DNA from: Bacteroides sp.
GTDB lineage: Bacteria > Bacteroidota > Bacteroidia > Bacteroidales > Bacteroidaceae
DNA length: 33,000 nt
NCBI GenBank assembly: GCA_019416685.1
Contig: DXWV01000008.1
Span: 42,068-75,067, forward strand
Direction: 5' to 3'
Numbering within the stretch: the stretch's first letter is position 1; every line of letters begins with the position of its first letter. The position numbers were made by a program, and so were the translations under genes. The notes beneath the pieces are model-generated. The model saw only the letters and a list, made by a program, of their open reading frames with translations, ran no database searches and was not told the DNA's origin. Below, piece after piece: positions 24,963 to 32,852 of this stretch.

Positions 24963-25844
24963 ATGACCCTTATAGATGGAAAAGCCATTTCCGAGCAAGT
25001 GAAGCAAGAGATTGCAGCCGAAGTGGCAGAAATTGTAGCCCACGGTGGCAAACGTCCTCATCTGGCAGCTATTCTTGTAGGCCACGATGGAGGTAGTGAA
25101 ACGTATGTGGCCGCCAAAGTAAAAGCCTGTGATGTCTGTGGTTTCAAATCCTCTCTTATCCGTTACGAAAATGATGTGACCGAGGAGGAGCTGTTGGCCA
25201 AAGTACGCGAACTCAATGAAGATGCGGACGTAGACGGTTTTATCGTACAATTACCCCTACCCAAACACATCTCCGAACAAAAAGTGATCGAAACTATCGA
25301 TTATCGTAAAGATGTAGATGGTTTTCATCCCATAAATGTAGGACGTATGTCCATTGGATTACCCTGTTACGTATCTGCTACTCCGAATGGTATTCTTGAA
25401 TTGCTGAAACGTTATAAAATAGAAACTTCAGGAAAGAAATGCGTAGTACTGGGACGCAGTAACATTGTCGGTAAGCCGATGGCTGCCCTCATGATGCAAA
25501 AAGCCTATCCGGGTGATGCAACAGTTACTGTCTGCCACAGCCATTCACGCGATCTGGTAAAAGAATGCCAAGAAGCCGATATCATCATTGCTGCTTTGGG
25601 ACAACCGAATTTCGTAAAAGAAGATATGGTGAAAGAAGGTGTAGTAATCATTGATGTAGGTACCACACGCGTACCTGATGCTACCAAAAAATCCGGTTTT
25701 AAACTGACAGGTGATGTTAAATTTGACGAAGTTGCACCAAAATGTTCATACATCACCCCTGTACCCGGAGGTGTAGGACCGATGACTATTGTTTCTTTAA
25801 TGAAGAATACATTGCTGGCGGGCAAAAAAGCCATCTATAAATGA
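24963..25844 (+). CDS. folD: Methylenetetrahydrofolate dehydrogenase / cyclohydrolase
   Basis: A cytosolic two-activity enzyme of one-carbon metabolism: it oxidises 5,10-methylene-THF to methenyl-THF with NAD(P)+ and hydrolyses that to 10-formyl-THF for purine and fMet-tRNA synthesis. From the ATG at 24963 it has 293 aa. It shows the substrate loop SETYVAAKVKAC with the catalytic Lys, QLPLPKHI, the Rossmann motif GRSNIVGKPMAALM, and the C-terminal PVPGGVGPMTIVSLMKNT. The promoter fixes this start over a frame extending 27 nt upstream. It shares a 4-nt stop/start overlap with the next gene. Confidence 0.97.
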   Translation: MTLIDGKAISEQVKQEIAAEVAEIVAHGGKRPHLAAILVGHDGGSETYVAAKVKACDVCGFKSSLIRYENDVTEEELLAKVRELNEDADVDGFIVQLPLPKHISEQKVIETIDYRKDVDGFHPINVGRMSIGLPCYVSATPNGILELLKRYKIETSGKKCVVLGRSNIVGKPMAALMMQKAYPGDATVTVCHSHSRDLVKECQEADIIIAALGQPNFVKEDMVKEGVVIIDVGTTRVPDATKKSGFKLTGDVKFDEVAPKCSYITPVPGGVGPMTIVSLMKNTLLAGKKAIYK

Positions 25845-26983
25845 GAAATATCTCTTTGGTAATCCTCTTTTTTCTCTCCTACTCCTGCACATCCATGTCG
25901 CAGGAAAGGAGAGATTCTGTTATTAATACTTCGGATTCTGTTCCCTGTCAAAGAGATAGCATTACCACCTCACGGCTCACTATTCTCTTTGCCGGAGACC
26001 TTATGCAGCACCAGGCACAGATCAATGCAGCCCGTACCTCTACAGGGTACGATTACTCAGATTGCTTTAAATTCGTTAAAGAAGAAATAGCCCGGGCAGA
26101 TATCGCAATTGGAAATCTTGAAGTGACATTGGGTGGAAAGCCCTATCGCGGCTATCCTGCCTTTAGCGCACCGGATGAATATCTTTTTGCCATTCGCGAT
26201 GCAGGTTTCGATGTTTTGGTAACAGCCAATAACCATTGTCTTGATAAAGGCAAAAAGGGATTAGAGAGAACCCTGCTAATGCTCGATTCATTACAAATTC
26301 CACATGCAGGAACTTATGTCAATACTGAATCACGCGAACAACAATACCCTTTATTACTGGAAAAAAATGGTTTTCGCATTGCCCTTTTAAATTATACTTA
26401 CGGTACAAATGGTATCAAAGTGACCTTTCCCAATGTGGTAAATTACATCAATAAAGAAAGTATAGTACGAGATATTGAAACTGCCAAAACACAACATCCC
26501 GATGCCCTCATTGCCTGCATGCACTGGGGCGACGAATATCAGCCACTTCCCAATAAAGAACAAAAAAGTCTTGCAGACTGGTTATTACAACAGGGAGTTA
26601 CCCACATTATCGGTTCGCACCCACATGTAGTGCAACCAATGGAGCTCCGCACAGACAGTATAACCGGAAACCAGCATGCCATAGTCTACTCTCTCGGAAA
26701 TTTCATCTCTAATATGTCTGCCCGGCGTACTGATGGCGGTTTACTATTTAAGTTAGAACTCGAAAAAGATAGTGTCACTCGTGTAGCCAATTGTGGTTAT
26801 AGCTTAGTGTGGACATCACGTCCCGTTCTCTCCCGAAAAAAAAATCATATATTATATCCCATTAATTATCCGGCAGACTCACTTTCTGTTACAGAGCGTA
26901 ACCACCTGAAAATCTTCATAAATGATGCTCAATCACTATTTAGGAAGCATAACAAAGGAATAAAAGAGTACACTTTTTATTAA
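25841..26983 (+). CDS. CapA family protein (PGA synthesis / metallophosphatase-like), exported
   Basis: A 380-aa protein of the CapA family (PF09587), a calcineurin-like metallophosphatase fold. The family includes poly-gamma-glutamate capsule protein CapA, but most members in Bacteroides have unknown roles. The N-terminus (MRNISLVILFFLSYSC) looks like a signal peptide with a possible lipobox Cys16. Core motifs: FAGDLMQH, NLEVTLGG, ANNHCLDKG, CMHWGDEYQP, IIGSHPHVVQP and YSLGNFISN, which keep the metal-binding Asp/His/Asn residues. The ATGA overlap with folD suggests translational coupling, although no functional link is known. No capB or capC partner is in the window. Confidence 0.88.
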   Translation: MRNISLVILFFLSYSCTSMSQERRDSVINTSDSVPCQRDSITTSRLTILFAGDLMQHQAQINAARTSTGYDYSDCFKFVKEEIARADIAIGNLEVTLGGKPYRGYPAFSAPDEYLFAIRDAGFDVLVTANNHCLDKGKKGLERTLLMLDSLQIPHAGTYVNTESREQQYPLLLEKNGFRIALLNYTYGTNGIKVTFPNVVNYINKESIVRDIETAKTQHPDALIACMHWGDEYQPLPNKEQKSLADWLLQQGVTHIIGSHPHVVQPMELRTDSITGNQHAIVYSLGNFISNMSARRTDGGLLFKLELEKDSVTRVANCGYSLVWTSRPVLSRKKNHILYPINYPADSLSVTERNHLKIFINDAQSLFRKHNKGIKEYTFY

Positions 26984-27000
26984 AAAAATCTCATGGAATA

Positions 27001-27031
27001 TTTGCAGATTAAAAGTTTATATCTATCTTTG
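27001..27031 (+). promoter_or_regulatory. Promoter of tRNA-His
   Basis: TTTG (27001-27004), 19 bp, TATCTTTG (27024-27031): both boxes match fully. The RNA would start about 20 nt before the tRNA. Confidence 0.7.
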
Positions 27032-27056
27032 CACCGCGTTAGAGAAACGCAAACAT

Positions 27057-27131
27057 GGTGGATGTAGTTCAGTTGGTTAGAGCGTCAGATTGTGGTTCTG
27101 AATGTCGCCGGTTCGAGTCCGGTCTTCCACC
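27057..27131 (+). tRNA. tRNA-His (anticodon GTG)
   Basis: The anticodon loop TTGTGGT gives GTG. The acceptor GTGGATG pairs with CTTCCAC (one T-T mismatch). G at 27057 is the extra G-1 of tRNA-His facing C73 (27131). T arm GCCGG-TTCGAGT-CCGGT. CCA is not encoded. Confidence 0.95.
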
Positions 27132-27135
27132 CAAC

Positions 27136-27176
27136 AAAAACCCTTGTAAGTTAAGCACTTATGAGGGTTTTCTTTT
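27136..27176 (+). terminator. Terminator after tRNA-His
   Basis: AAAACCCTTGTAAGT pairs with ACTTATGAGGGTTTT (one mismatch) and is followed by CTTTTTG. Confidence 0.75.
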
Positions 27177-27237
27177 TGTTGGTGGCTAGCATTTTAGAGA
27201 CCAAATCAGGGTCATTTTAAACCTAATTGAACATCTT

Positions 27238-27258
27238 GTTTCCTAATAGTTTCCTAAT
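27238..27258 (+). repeat. GTTTCCTAAT doublet, 11-bp period, before the integrase
   Basis: GTTTCCTAAT occurs at 27238-27247 and 27249-27258, with a weaker CCTAAT at 27222. It lies between tRNA-His and the integrase ATG (27274), where the attachment site and integrase arm sites would be expected. Confidence 0.5.
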
Positions 27259-27273
27259 TTAAAATAAGCTAAC

Positions 27274-28542
27274 ATGCTGACTATTAGAGAAGAAATCAAG
27301 AAAGACGAGATTAAGAGTGATGGAACTTACAATGTCAAAGTACGATTCACACTTGACCGCAAGTTTAAGAGACTTTCAACTAGTCTCTTTGTAACGCCTA
27401 AGGATTTAACTAAGTCCTTAAAATTTAAGGAAGGGACTACCATAAAGAGAGAGGTAGATAACCTAACCCGTACCTACCAAGAAAAATGCGCTAAACTCCA
27501 ATTGGAAGTAAATCACTATACTTTAGATGACATACTAGAGTATCTTAAAACTGAACGGACACGAACACAGTCCATAGACTTCCTACAGTTCTGCAATGAA
27601 TGGTTGGACACTACAGAAATTAAAGGCAAGAAGAACTACAAATCAGCTCTCCATGCTTTTGTGAACTATTTAGGTAAAGACCATTTAAGTACAGACCAAG
27701 TAACATCTCAACTACTGAACGGTTTCAAGAATTATCTAAGTTTAAAGAGAGAAAGACAGGTCGCTCAATTACAGAAACAAGGAAAGCGAATACCTTCCAA
27801 TAGAACTGTATCACTCTATTTAGGAAGTATCAGACACTTGTTTAATGAAGCTAAGAAGAAGTACAACGATTATGATAAGAATGTAATTCTGATACCTCAC
27901 TCTCCATTTGAACATGTCGAAGTTCCTAAACAGGAAGCGACACGTAAACGAGCATTAACGGCAGAAGTAATTAATAAGATGTTGAAGTTACCCTACATTC
28001 TCAATGCCAATGGTAAGGAAAGAGTTTGTCCTTTCAATTTAGCTAAAGACTGTTTCATTCTGTCTTTCTGTTTAATGGGAATGAACTCTGTAGATTTACA
28101 CAGTTGTGATGAAATTGAGGACAATGTAATCACTTATTATAGAAGCAAGACTACAGGCAGAAGACTTGATAAGGCAAAGATGAAAGTAGAAGTTCTTCCT
28201 CTCCTATTTCCTCTCATAAAGAAGTACAAGGATTACACAGGTAAGAAAGTATTTAGATTTTATCAAATGTACAATACAGCTAACAACTTCAACAGAGCCA
28301 TTAATGCAGGTTTGAAAGAGATAGGTAAGTTTTTAAAAGTAGATGATTTGGAGTACTACGCAGCCCGTCACTCATGGGCAACCATTGCACTAAATAAAGT
28401 TGGCATTGATAAGTACACAGTCCATGCAGCATTAAATCATGTTGATGAAGCAATGAAGGTCACTGACATCTACATTGAACGAGACTTTGTAAATGAGAAC
28501 AAGGCTAATGCTAAAGTCATTAAGTACGTGTTTGGACAATAA
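27274..28542 (+). CDS. Tyrosine recombinase (integrase) of an element at tRNA-His
   Basis: Site-specific integrase of 422 aa, first gene after tRNA-His. The N-terminal arm-binding domain (1-95) is followed by a SAM-like core-binding domain (about 100-200) and the catalytic domain. Visible catalytic residues: Lys292 in the beta-hairpin YYRSKTTGRR, Arg365 in AARHSWAT, His389 in ALNHVD and Tyr400 in TDIYIERDF. At the Arg I position the sequence is FCLMGMNSVDL with no Arg, and the HxxR His is Tyr362. Loss of Arg I is known for IntDOT of CTnDOT. The intact frame suggests it works. The tRNA-His side is probably one junction of the element. Confidence 0.88.
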   Translation: MLTIREEIKKDEIKSDGTYNVKVRFTLDRKFKRLSTSLFVTPKDLTKSLKFKEGTTIKREVDNLTRTYQEKCAKLQLEVNHYTLDDILEYLKTERTRTQSIDFLQFCNEWLDTTEIKGKKNYKSALHAFVNYLGKDHLSTDQVTSQLLNGFKNYLSLKRERQVAQLQKQGKRIPSNRTVSLYLGSIRHLFNEAKKKYNDYDKNVILIPHSPFEHVEVPKQEATRKRALTAEVINKMLKLPYILNANGKERVCPFNLAKDCFILSFCLMGMNSVDLHSCDEIEDNVITYYRSKTTGRRLDKAKMKVEVLPLLFPLIKKYKDYTGKKVFRFYQMYNTANNFNRAINAGLKEIGKFLKVDDLEYYAARHSWATIALNKVGIDKYTVHAALNHVDEAMKVTDIYIERDFVNENKANAKVIKYVFGQ

Positions 28543-28553
28543 TTTAAGAATTT

Positions 28554-28589
28554 TCCCACTTGCAGCAATGTAGGTGGGATTTTCTTTTT
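28554..28589 (+). terminator. Terminator after the integrase
   Basis: TCCCAC (28554-28559) pairs with GTGGGA (28574-28579), followed by TTTTCTTTTT. Confidence 0.7.
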
Positions 28590-28616
28590 ACCTTTACTGC
28601 ACTAACACAGATTCTT

Positions 28617-29453
28617 ATGCCAATAGATAAATTTAAAGACATAAAGCAAGAAGACGAACTACTGGAGTACGTCATCACAATAGCAGATAATTTTATTCCA
28701 GATGTAGACATTCAAGATGGAAATGCAGTTCTTTTACCATCACAAGCTCCATTCTTGTTTAAGAGACAGTACAATGCAAAAAAGCTTAATGTATTTTTTG
28801 AATACAAGAACTACATGAAGAATGACGGTATAACAAGTATTCAAGCCATCATTCACGCATTAGGCATAGATTCAGAGAAATTCTGGTATCTGCTTCTATT
28901 TATCAGCGACTATGTTAATGGCAGAACATTAAATACGTGTAAGTCCAGTACTACCCCAGAACAAGACATAACTAAATTTATTGAAATGGTCAAGCAGAAT
29001 GAAACAGGCTTCAACAAAGCAACAGGATTCTCGCATCAAGTCCCTATGACCTTAAATTTGCAAATAAAAGGCAAACGGTTGATTATTGAAAATCCAAATA
29101 CCATTTCATTCATTGCAGCCGTTTGTAATGAAGCAATGGCAAAACTTCCACAATACAGTTTACTGAATCAAACAAAATTTGAAACAGATAATTATTATAC
29201 ATCAGATTCCGCACGAATCTGGCTGTTCACGAAAATGCTACAGTACTTCTTTGAAGCCTATCCGCAATTTGATAACCAGAGAGGAACTAGTGGTAGCACC
29301 TCTAAAAGTAAGTTCCTCTTCATTTCAAAACTTATCTATTTTACTAAACTAACCACAAATAAGGCGTATGACGAAGATGATGACAACCTAAAAAAGATAA
29401 TTAAGCAATACAAAGACAAAGAAATACCTACCAGTAACCTCGCATACGATTAA
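28617..29453 (+). CDS. Unknown protein of the integrative element (278 aa)
   Basis: Not recognised. From the ATG at 28617 it starts MPIDKFKDIKQEDELLEYVI. It is an acidic/basic mixed soluble protein without signal peptide or membrane helix. Segments such as FWYLLLFISDYVNGRT and IWLFTKMLQYFFEAYPQF are aromatic-rich helices. The open frame runs back to 28560 but overlaps the integrase terminator, so the later ATG is preferred. It is bounded by terminators on both sides and so may be a single-gene transcript, perhaps an element maintenance or regulatory gene; this is a guess from position. Confidence 0.6.
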   Translation: MPIDKFKDIKQEDELLEYVITIADNFIPDVDIQDGNAVLLPSQAPFLFKRQYNAKKLNVFFEYKNYMKNDGITSIQAIIHALGIDSEKFWYLLLFISDYVNGRTLNTCKSSTTPEQDITKFIEMVKQNETGFNKATGFSHQVPMTLNLQIKGKRLIIENPNTISFIAAVCNEAMAKLPQYSLLNQTKFETDNYYTSDSARIWLFTKMLQYFFEAYPQFDNQRGTSGSTSKSKFLFISKLIYFTKLTTNKAYDEDDDNLKKIIKQYKDKEIPTSNLAYD

Positions 29454-29474
29454 ATTAACTGATTGATTTTCAAT

Positions 29475-29523
29475 AAATCCACTTTTGTATTTCCTAAAAA
29501 GGAGTATAAAAGTGGATTTTTTT
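29475..29523 (+). terminator. Strong terminator after the 278-aa gene
   Basis: AAATCCACTTTTGTAT pairs with ATAAAAGTGGATTT over a long stem (TCCT-AAAA-AGGA at the tip), followed by seven Ts. Confidence 0.8.
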
Positions 29524-29563
29524 ATTCCCTAAACACCTCTCCAAAAACTCCCACCTTTGCAAC

Positions 29564-29607
29564 GTAATCGAAAGACAAACGGTGCGCACCACTCTCGATT
29601 AGATTAC
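29564..29607 (+). promoter_or_regulatory. Nested palindrome in the leader of the 410-aa gene
   Basis: A perfect 10-bp palindrome, GGTGCGCACC (29581-29590), is nested in TAATCGA/TCGATTA and GTAATC/GATTAC arms. CACCTTTG at 29552-29559 (7 of 8 match without counting n) could be the -7 box, so the palindrome would sit at the RNA start. It may be an operator or a 5' hairpin. Confidence 0.45.
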
Positions 29608-29634
29608 ATAATCAACAATTTAAATAATACAATC

Positions 29635-30867
29635 ATGGAAGAAATGATTAAAACAGCGGGACAGACTGCAATGGAGAGTGGTAAAGAAGTTAATAATACT
29701 TCAAGTGTTGAATCTTTTAATAATAAAGAAACTATGACAACAGAAAATCAAACTACAGCACTCATTAAATACAATGCTGTAGAACAGGCACAAATGGCAC
29801 TAGAAGAAAAAAAAAGGTTTCTTGCAGATAATGCCAATGCTGACAAAAACATCATAAAATCAGCCCAAGTAAACATCAATAAAGCTGAAAAGGAATACGC
29901 AGAAGCATTGAAATCTGTAAAACTCCCAATTACTCATGTAGAAGTATGGGAAGTAAAGGAATCCACAGCTGACTGCGAAATTATCAGTAAGAAGAAGAGT
30001 GAAATCATAATTGCCGTTTCTAATTACAACATGGCTACAACGAAGGCTAATACAGAATTGGGCAAGGAGTTAATTCAAGAAGATAAGTTTGAGAAACAAC
30101 CTCTTTTTGTCACAGAAGCAGAACTTTTTTACAAGGTAAACATTGAGTTGAAAGACTTAAACGGTAACACCATTCCTAAAGACACGCCAAATGTCTATGT
30201 ACCTGTCGATAATGCTAATCAGTATTGGCAATGGCAAGCCTACCACGAGGCAAACATTAATTCTATCGTCAAAGACGAGCAACCTCTAACTATTGAGAAC
30301 GTGAGAATAAAGAAATTTGAATCTTTACAAGAATTCGCACAATACAGGGGTATTAACAATGTATTGAGTAGAGGCTTCAACGGCTTGGAGAAGGCAGGCA
30401 ATGCAGCGTTGGCTACACAGAACGAATTCTATCAGAAGGTATTCGAGGTTGCCATAGAATTGAATGCTAGTATAAGTACAATCGTTAAATACTATTATCA
30501 TGGTAAGTTGTTAAAAGGAAAGGTCTGGAACAACGCAATGTTGGGTGTAGTTGTTGATAACTTCCAATACGATTTGAATGTTGGAGACAAAATCATCAAG
30601 ACACTGCAAGACAAAGCCTTTAAGAGTAAAACAATAAAAGAACGCTACATGATAGATGCAATTACACAGTTCGCTAATTATACTCCACAAGGAGCAACAG
30701 AGAAGATTGGGATTGATGAAACACTTAAAGTTATCCAATCTCTAAGTAAGGAAGATGTTAGATTTATAGAAGTAATACCTTTAGATAAAGTGAATGAAAT
30801 TTACTCTGTATTATTAACCCAATACCTTAAGAATCAAGGAATTCTTAAAAGCGAAGCAACTGCCTAA
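29635..30867 (+). CDS. Unknown protein of the integrative element (410 aa)
   Basis: Not recognised. It starts MEEMIKTAGQTAMESGKEVN, with a polar, Thr/Asn-rich, probably disordered first 60 residues. An Ala/Glu/Lys coiled-coil segment follows (about 72-110). The remainder is a mixed alpha/beta domain with YWQWQAYHEANINS and an all-helical C-terminal part (YYYHGKLLKGKVWNNAMLGV). No signal peptide or membrane segment is seen. The start follows a palindromic leader and gives a better beginning than the frame's earlier ATG at 29557. Large soluble proteins in this position of mobile elements are often replication or structural genes, but nothing here decides. Confidence 0.6.
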   Translation: MEEMIKTAGQTAMESGKEVNNTSSVESFNNKETMTTENQTTALIKYNAVEQAQMALEEKKRFLADNANADKNIIKSAQVNINKAEKEYAEALKSVKLPITHVEVWEVKESTADCEIISKKKSEIIIAVSNYNMATTKANTELGKELIQEDKFEKQPLFVTEAELFYKVNIELKDLNGNTIPKDTPNVYVPVDNANQYWQWQAYHEANINSIVKDEQPLTIENVRIKKFESLQEFAQYRGINNVLSRGFNGLEKAGNAALATQNEFYQKVFEVAIELNASISTIVKYYYHGKLLKGKVWNNAMLGVVVDNFQYDLNVGDKIIKTLQDKAFKSKTIKERYMIDAITQFANYTPQGATEKIGIDETLKVIQSLSKEDVRFIEVIPLDKVNEIYSVLLTQYLKNQGILKSEATA

Positions 30868-30874
30868 CAGAATT

Positions 30875-30900
30875 AGAGCCAATGTGACAGGTTGGCTCTT
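30875..30900 (+). terminator. Hairpin after the 410-aa gene
   Basis: AGAGCCAA (30875-30882) pairs with TTGGCTCT (30892-30899). The T run after it is short (TTCTACT), so it may be a weak terminator. Confidence 0.5.
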
Positions 30901-30920
30901 CTACTCCAAATTCTCTGAAA

Positions 30921-31171
30921 GTGGTGATTTCCCCCTATACAATAATACGGATTACCCCTAAATTCAGAGCTAAGATACACCTAAAGTCTGATTAATTAGG
31001 TTACAGGTAGCAGTTTATAAATCACCAAGTAGAGATGATGATAGAGTAAGATTTTCAAGATAGTGGTGAATTTCCCTATTACAATAGGATGGTTTACCCA
31101 AAGATTTGGAGTAAAAACTCTCCTAAAGTAAGATAATTAAGGTCACAGATAACAAATTTAAAATCACCAAA
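30921..31171 (+). ncRNA. Two tandem homologous noncoding elements before the helicase (142-bp period)
   Basis: Copy 1 (30921-31029) and copy 2 (31063-31171) share GTGGTGA-TTTCC at the start, a GGxTTACCC block, CCTAAAGT, AATTAxGGTxACAG and AAATCACCAA at the end. In each copy the ends are inverted (GGTGATTT with AAATCACC), which would close a basal stem. Copy 2 has added hairpins CCTAT-TACA-ATAGG and GGAG/CTCC. There is no ORF and copy 2 ends 8 bp before the helicase ATG. The pattern of conserved blocks between variable loops is like a tandem structured RNA in a 5' leader. Paired operators are the alternative. Confidence 0.55.
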
Positions 31172-31179
31172 GATAAATT

Positions 31180-32793
31180 ATGATAAAGTTAGAAATTCAA
31201 GAGCGAGACGGCTTTCTTATCATGGAAGACTTCCCAGAGAATTGCATCTTCAACAAAGTTAAAACGGGATGCGGTGCTACTACAATAGCACTTACTAATA
31301 ATGAGAATTACATTATTGCCGTACCTACAAAAGAGTTGGTAATTAATAAGTGCTATCCACCTAAAGATAAGGATGGCAATGACAACATTTGGAAGAAGTC
31401 ACAGATTCAACCAGGCGTAAGTCCTGTTAATGAGAACTTATTTGGTTTGTATGGCAACCTCAACAGGACAGTAAAAGCTAAACTAGAGAAATTCCTTACA
31501 AAGGACGGAGTAAAGAAAATAATTTGTACTTATGATAAGGTAGACAAGTTAATTCCCTTCATTAAGCCATTGGAATTTAAAATACTTGTGGATGAATACC
31601 ATAACCTTCTGAAACAATACGGCTTTAGGACAATGGTAATAAATCAAGTAATAGAGAAATTTGAACTCTTCAAATCTTATTGCTTCTTAACTGCAACACC
31701 AATTCCAGAGCAATTTAAGCCTGAAATTTTCACAGGAATAACAGAGTACGTTGCTGATTGGAAAACAGTAGATAAGATAACAATCTATCCTTGTTTATGT
31801 GATAGCGCAAGCACTACGGCAGCTAAGATTATCAAACACTATCAAGACAACGGTTACTTTGTACTGGATGGAGTAAAGAGTGAGGAAGCATACTTCTTTG
31901 TCAATAGTGTAAGAGAGATTAAGACAATACTTACAAAGAGTAAATTAACTAATGATGACTGTAGAATTATCTGCGCAGATGACGAACTGAACCACTACAA
32001 ATTGGAAGGTTTTGAAATTTCCAGTTCAACAGCTCCTGCCAAACGGTTTACATTCGTGACCTGCAAGGCATTTGAAGGAGTAGACTTCTACTCTGAAACT
32101 GCAATTTGTTTCATTGTTAGTAGTAGCAACAATAAGCACACTCTAATCAGCATTGACATGGACATTCCCCAAATTGCAGGACGTATCAGAACCAAATCCA
32201 ATCCGTTTAGAAACAAGATTGTTCACATCTTCAATCCAAAAACAATTAATTACTATGTTCCATTTGATGAAATGAAACAGAAGGTAGCCCTAGAACTTGC
32301 AGCAGCAGAGGAACGGGTACAACTATTTAATGAGGGTAAGTTGGGGGAAAATGCAAGGAAGCAGCAGAATGAGGAAATTAAGAAGTTAGGTGCTAATACA
32401 TACATTATCAATAAGAAGGATAGATACGAGGTTAATGAGATGGTTGCTCAATTAAAACTCTACCAGCACTGGACTAGGTGCATTGTATACAGGTCAGCAG
32501 AAGCACTAAAAGAAAGTTACAAAGAACTAGGAATGGTAATAGGTAAAATACATGAGTGGGATGTTAAAGATGAAGATGTTATGAAGAAAGTTCTTACACC
32601 TCCCCAATTTAGAGACAGGCTCAAACGCTTCTGTGACTTAAAGGAGAAAGCTATTCTAACGGATAGTGATAGGCAAGAACTAAAAGACATTACAGACAAG
32701 TATCCAATCTTAGAACAAGGATGTGAGAAACTTGGACTAAGCCAGTTAAGAAGAACGAGGACTATAAAGGAGATTAAGGTTTTGACAGAATAA
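31180..32793 (+). CDS. SF2 helicase-like protein with a lysine-less P-loop
   Basis: A 537-aa soluble protein of the integrative element with the order of superfamily 2 helicase motifs. Motif I is TGCGATT at 29-35, where the usual GxGK[T/S] lysine is Ala33. Motif II is DEYH at 138-141, motif III TATPIP at 171-176, motif V TCKAFEGVD at 294-302 and motif VI QIAGRIR at 331-337. The C-terminal 170 residues are charged and helical. Conservation of all other motifs suggests a real but altered NTPase, perhaps for element replication or defence. It starts directly after the tandem RNA-like elements. The family name was not identified. Confidence 0.72.
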   Translation: MIKLEIQERDGFLIMEDFPENCIFNKVKTGCGATTIALTNNENYIIAVPTKELVINKCYPPKDKDGNDNIWKKSQIQPGVSPVNENLFGLYGNLNRTVKAKLEKFLTKDGVKKIICTYDKVDKLIPFIKPLEFKILVDEYHNLLKQYGFRTMVINQVIEKFELFKSYCFLTATPIPEQFKPEIFTGITEYVADWKTVDKITIYPCLCDSASTTAAKIIKHYQDNGYFVLDGVKSEEAYFFVNSVREIKTILTKSKLTNDDCRIICADDELNHYKLEGFEISSSTAPAKRFTFVTCKAFEGVDFYSETAICFIVSSSNNKHTLISIDMDIPQIAGRIRTKSNPFRNKIVHIFNPKTINYYVPFDEMKQKVALELAAAEERVQLFNEGKLGENARKQQNEEIKKLGANTYIINKKDRYEVNEMVAQLKLYQHWTRCIVYRSAEALKESYKELGMVIGKIHEWDVKDEDVMKKVLTPPQFRDRLKRFCDLKEKAILTDSDRQELKDITDKYPILEQGCEKLGLSQLRRTRTIKEIKVLTE

Positions 32794-32799
32794 GATTAG

Positions 32800-32827
32800 A
32801 ACTCCAGCCCATTAGGTTTGGAGTTTC
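32800..32827 (+). terminator. Hairpin after the helicase gene
   Basis: AACTCCA (32800-32806) pairs with TGGAGTT (32819-32825), followed by TCT only. Confidence 0.45.
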
Positions 32828-32852
32828 TCATGCTTCTACACGTATCTGTAGA

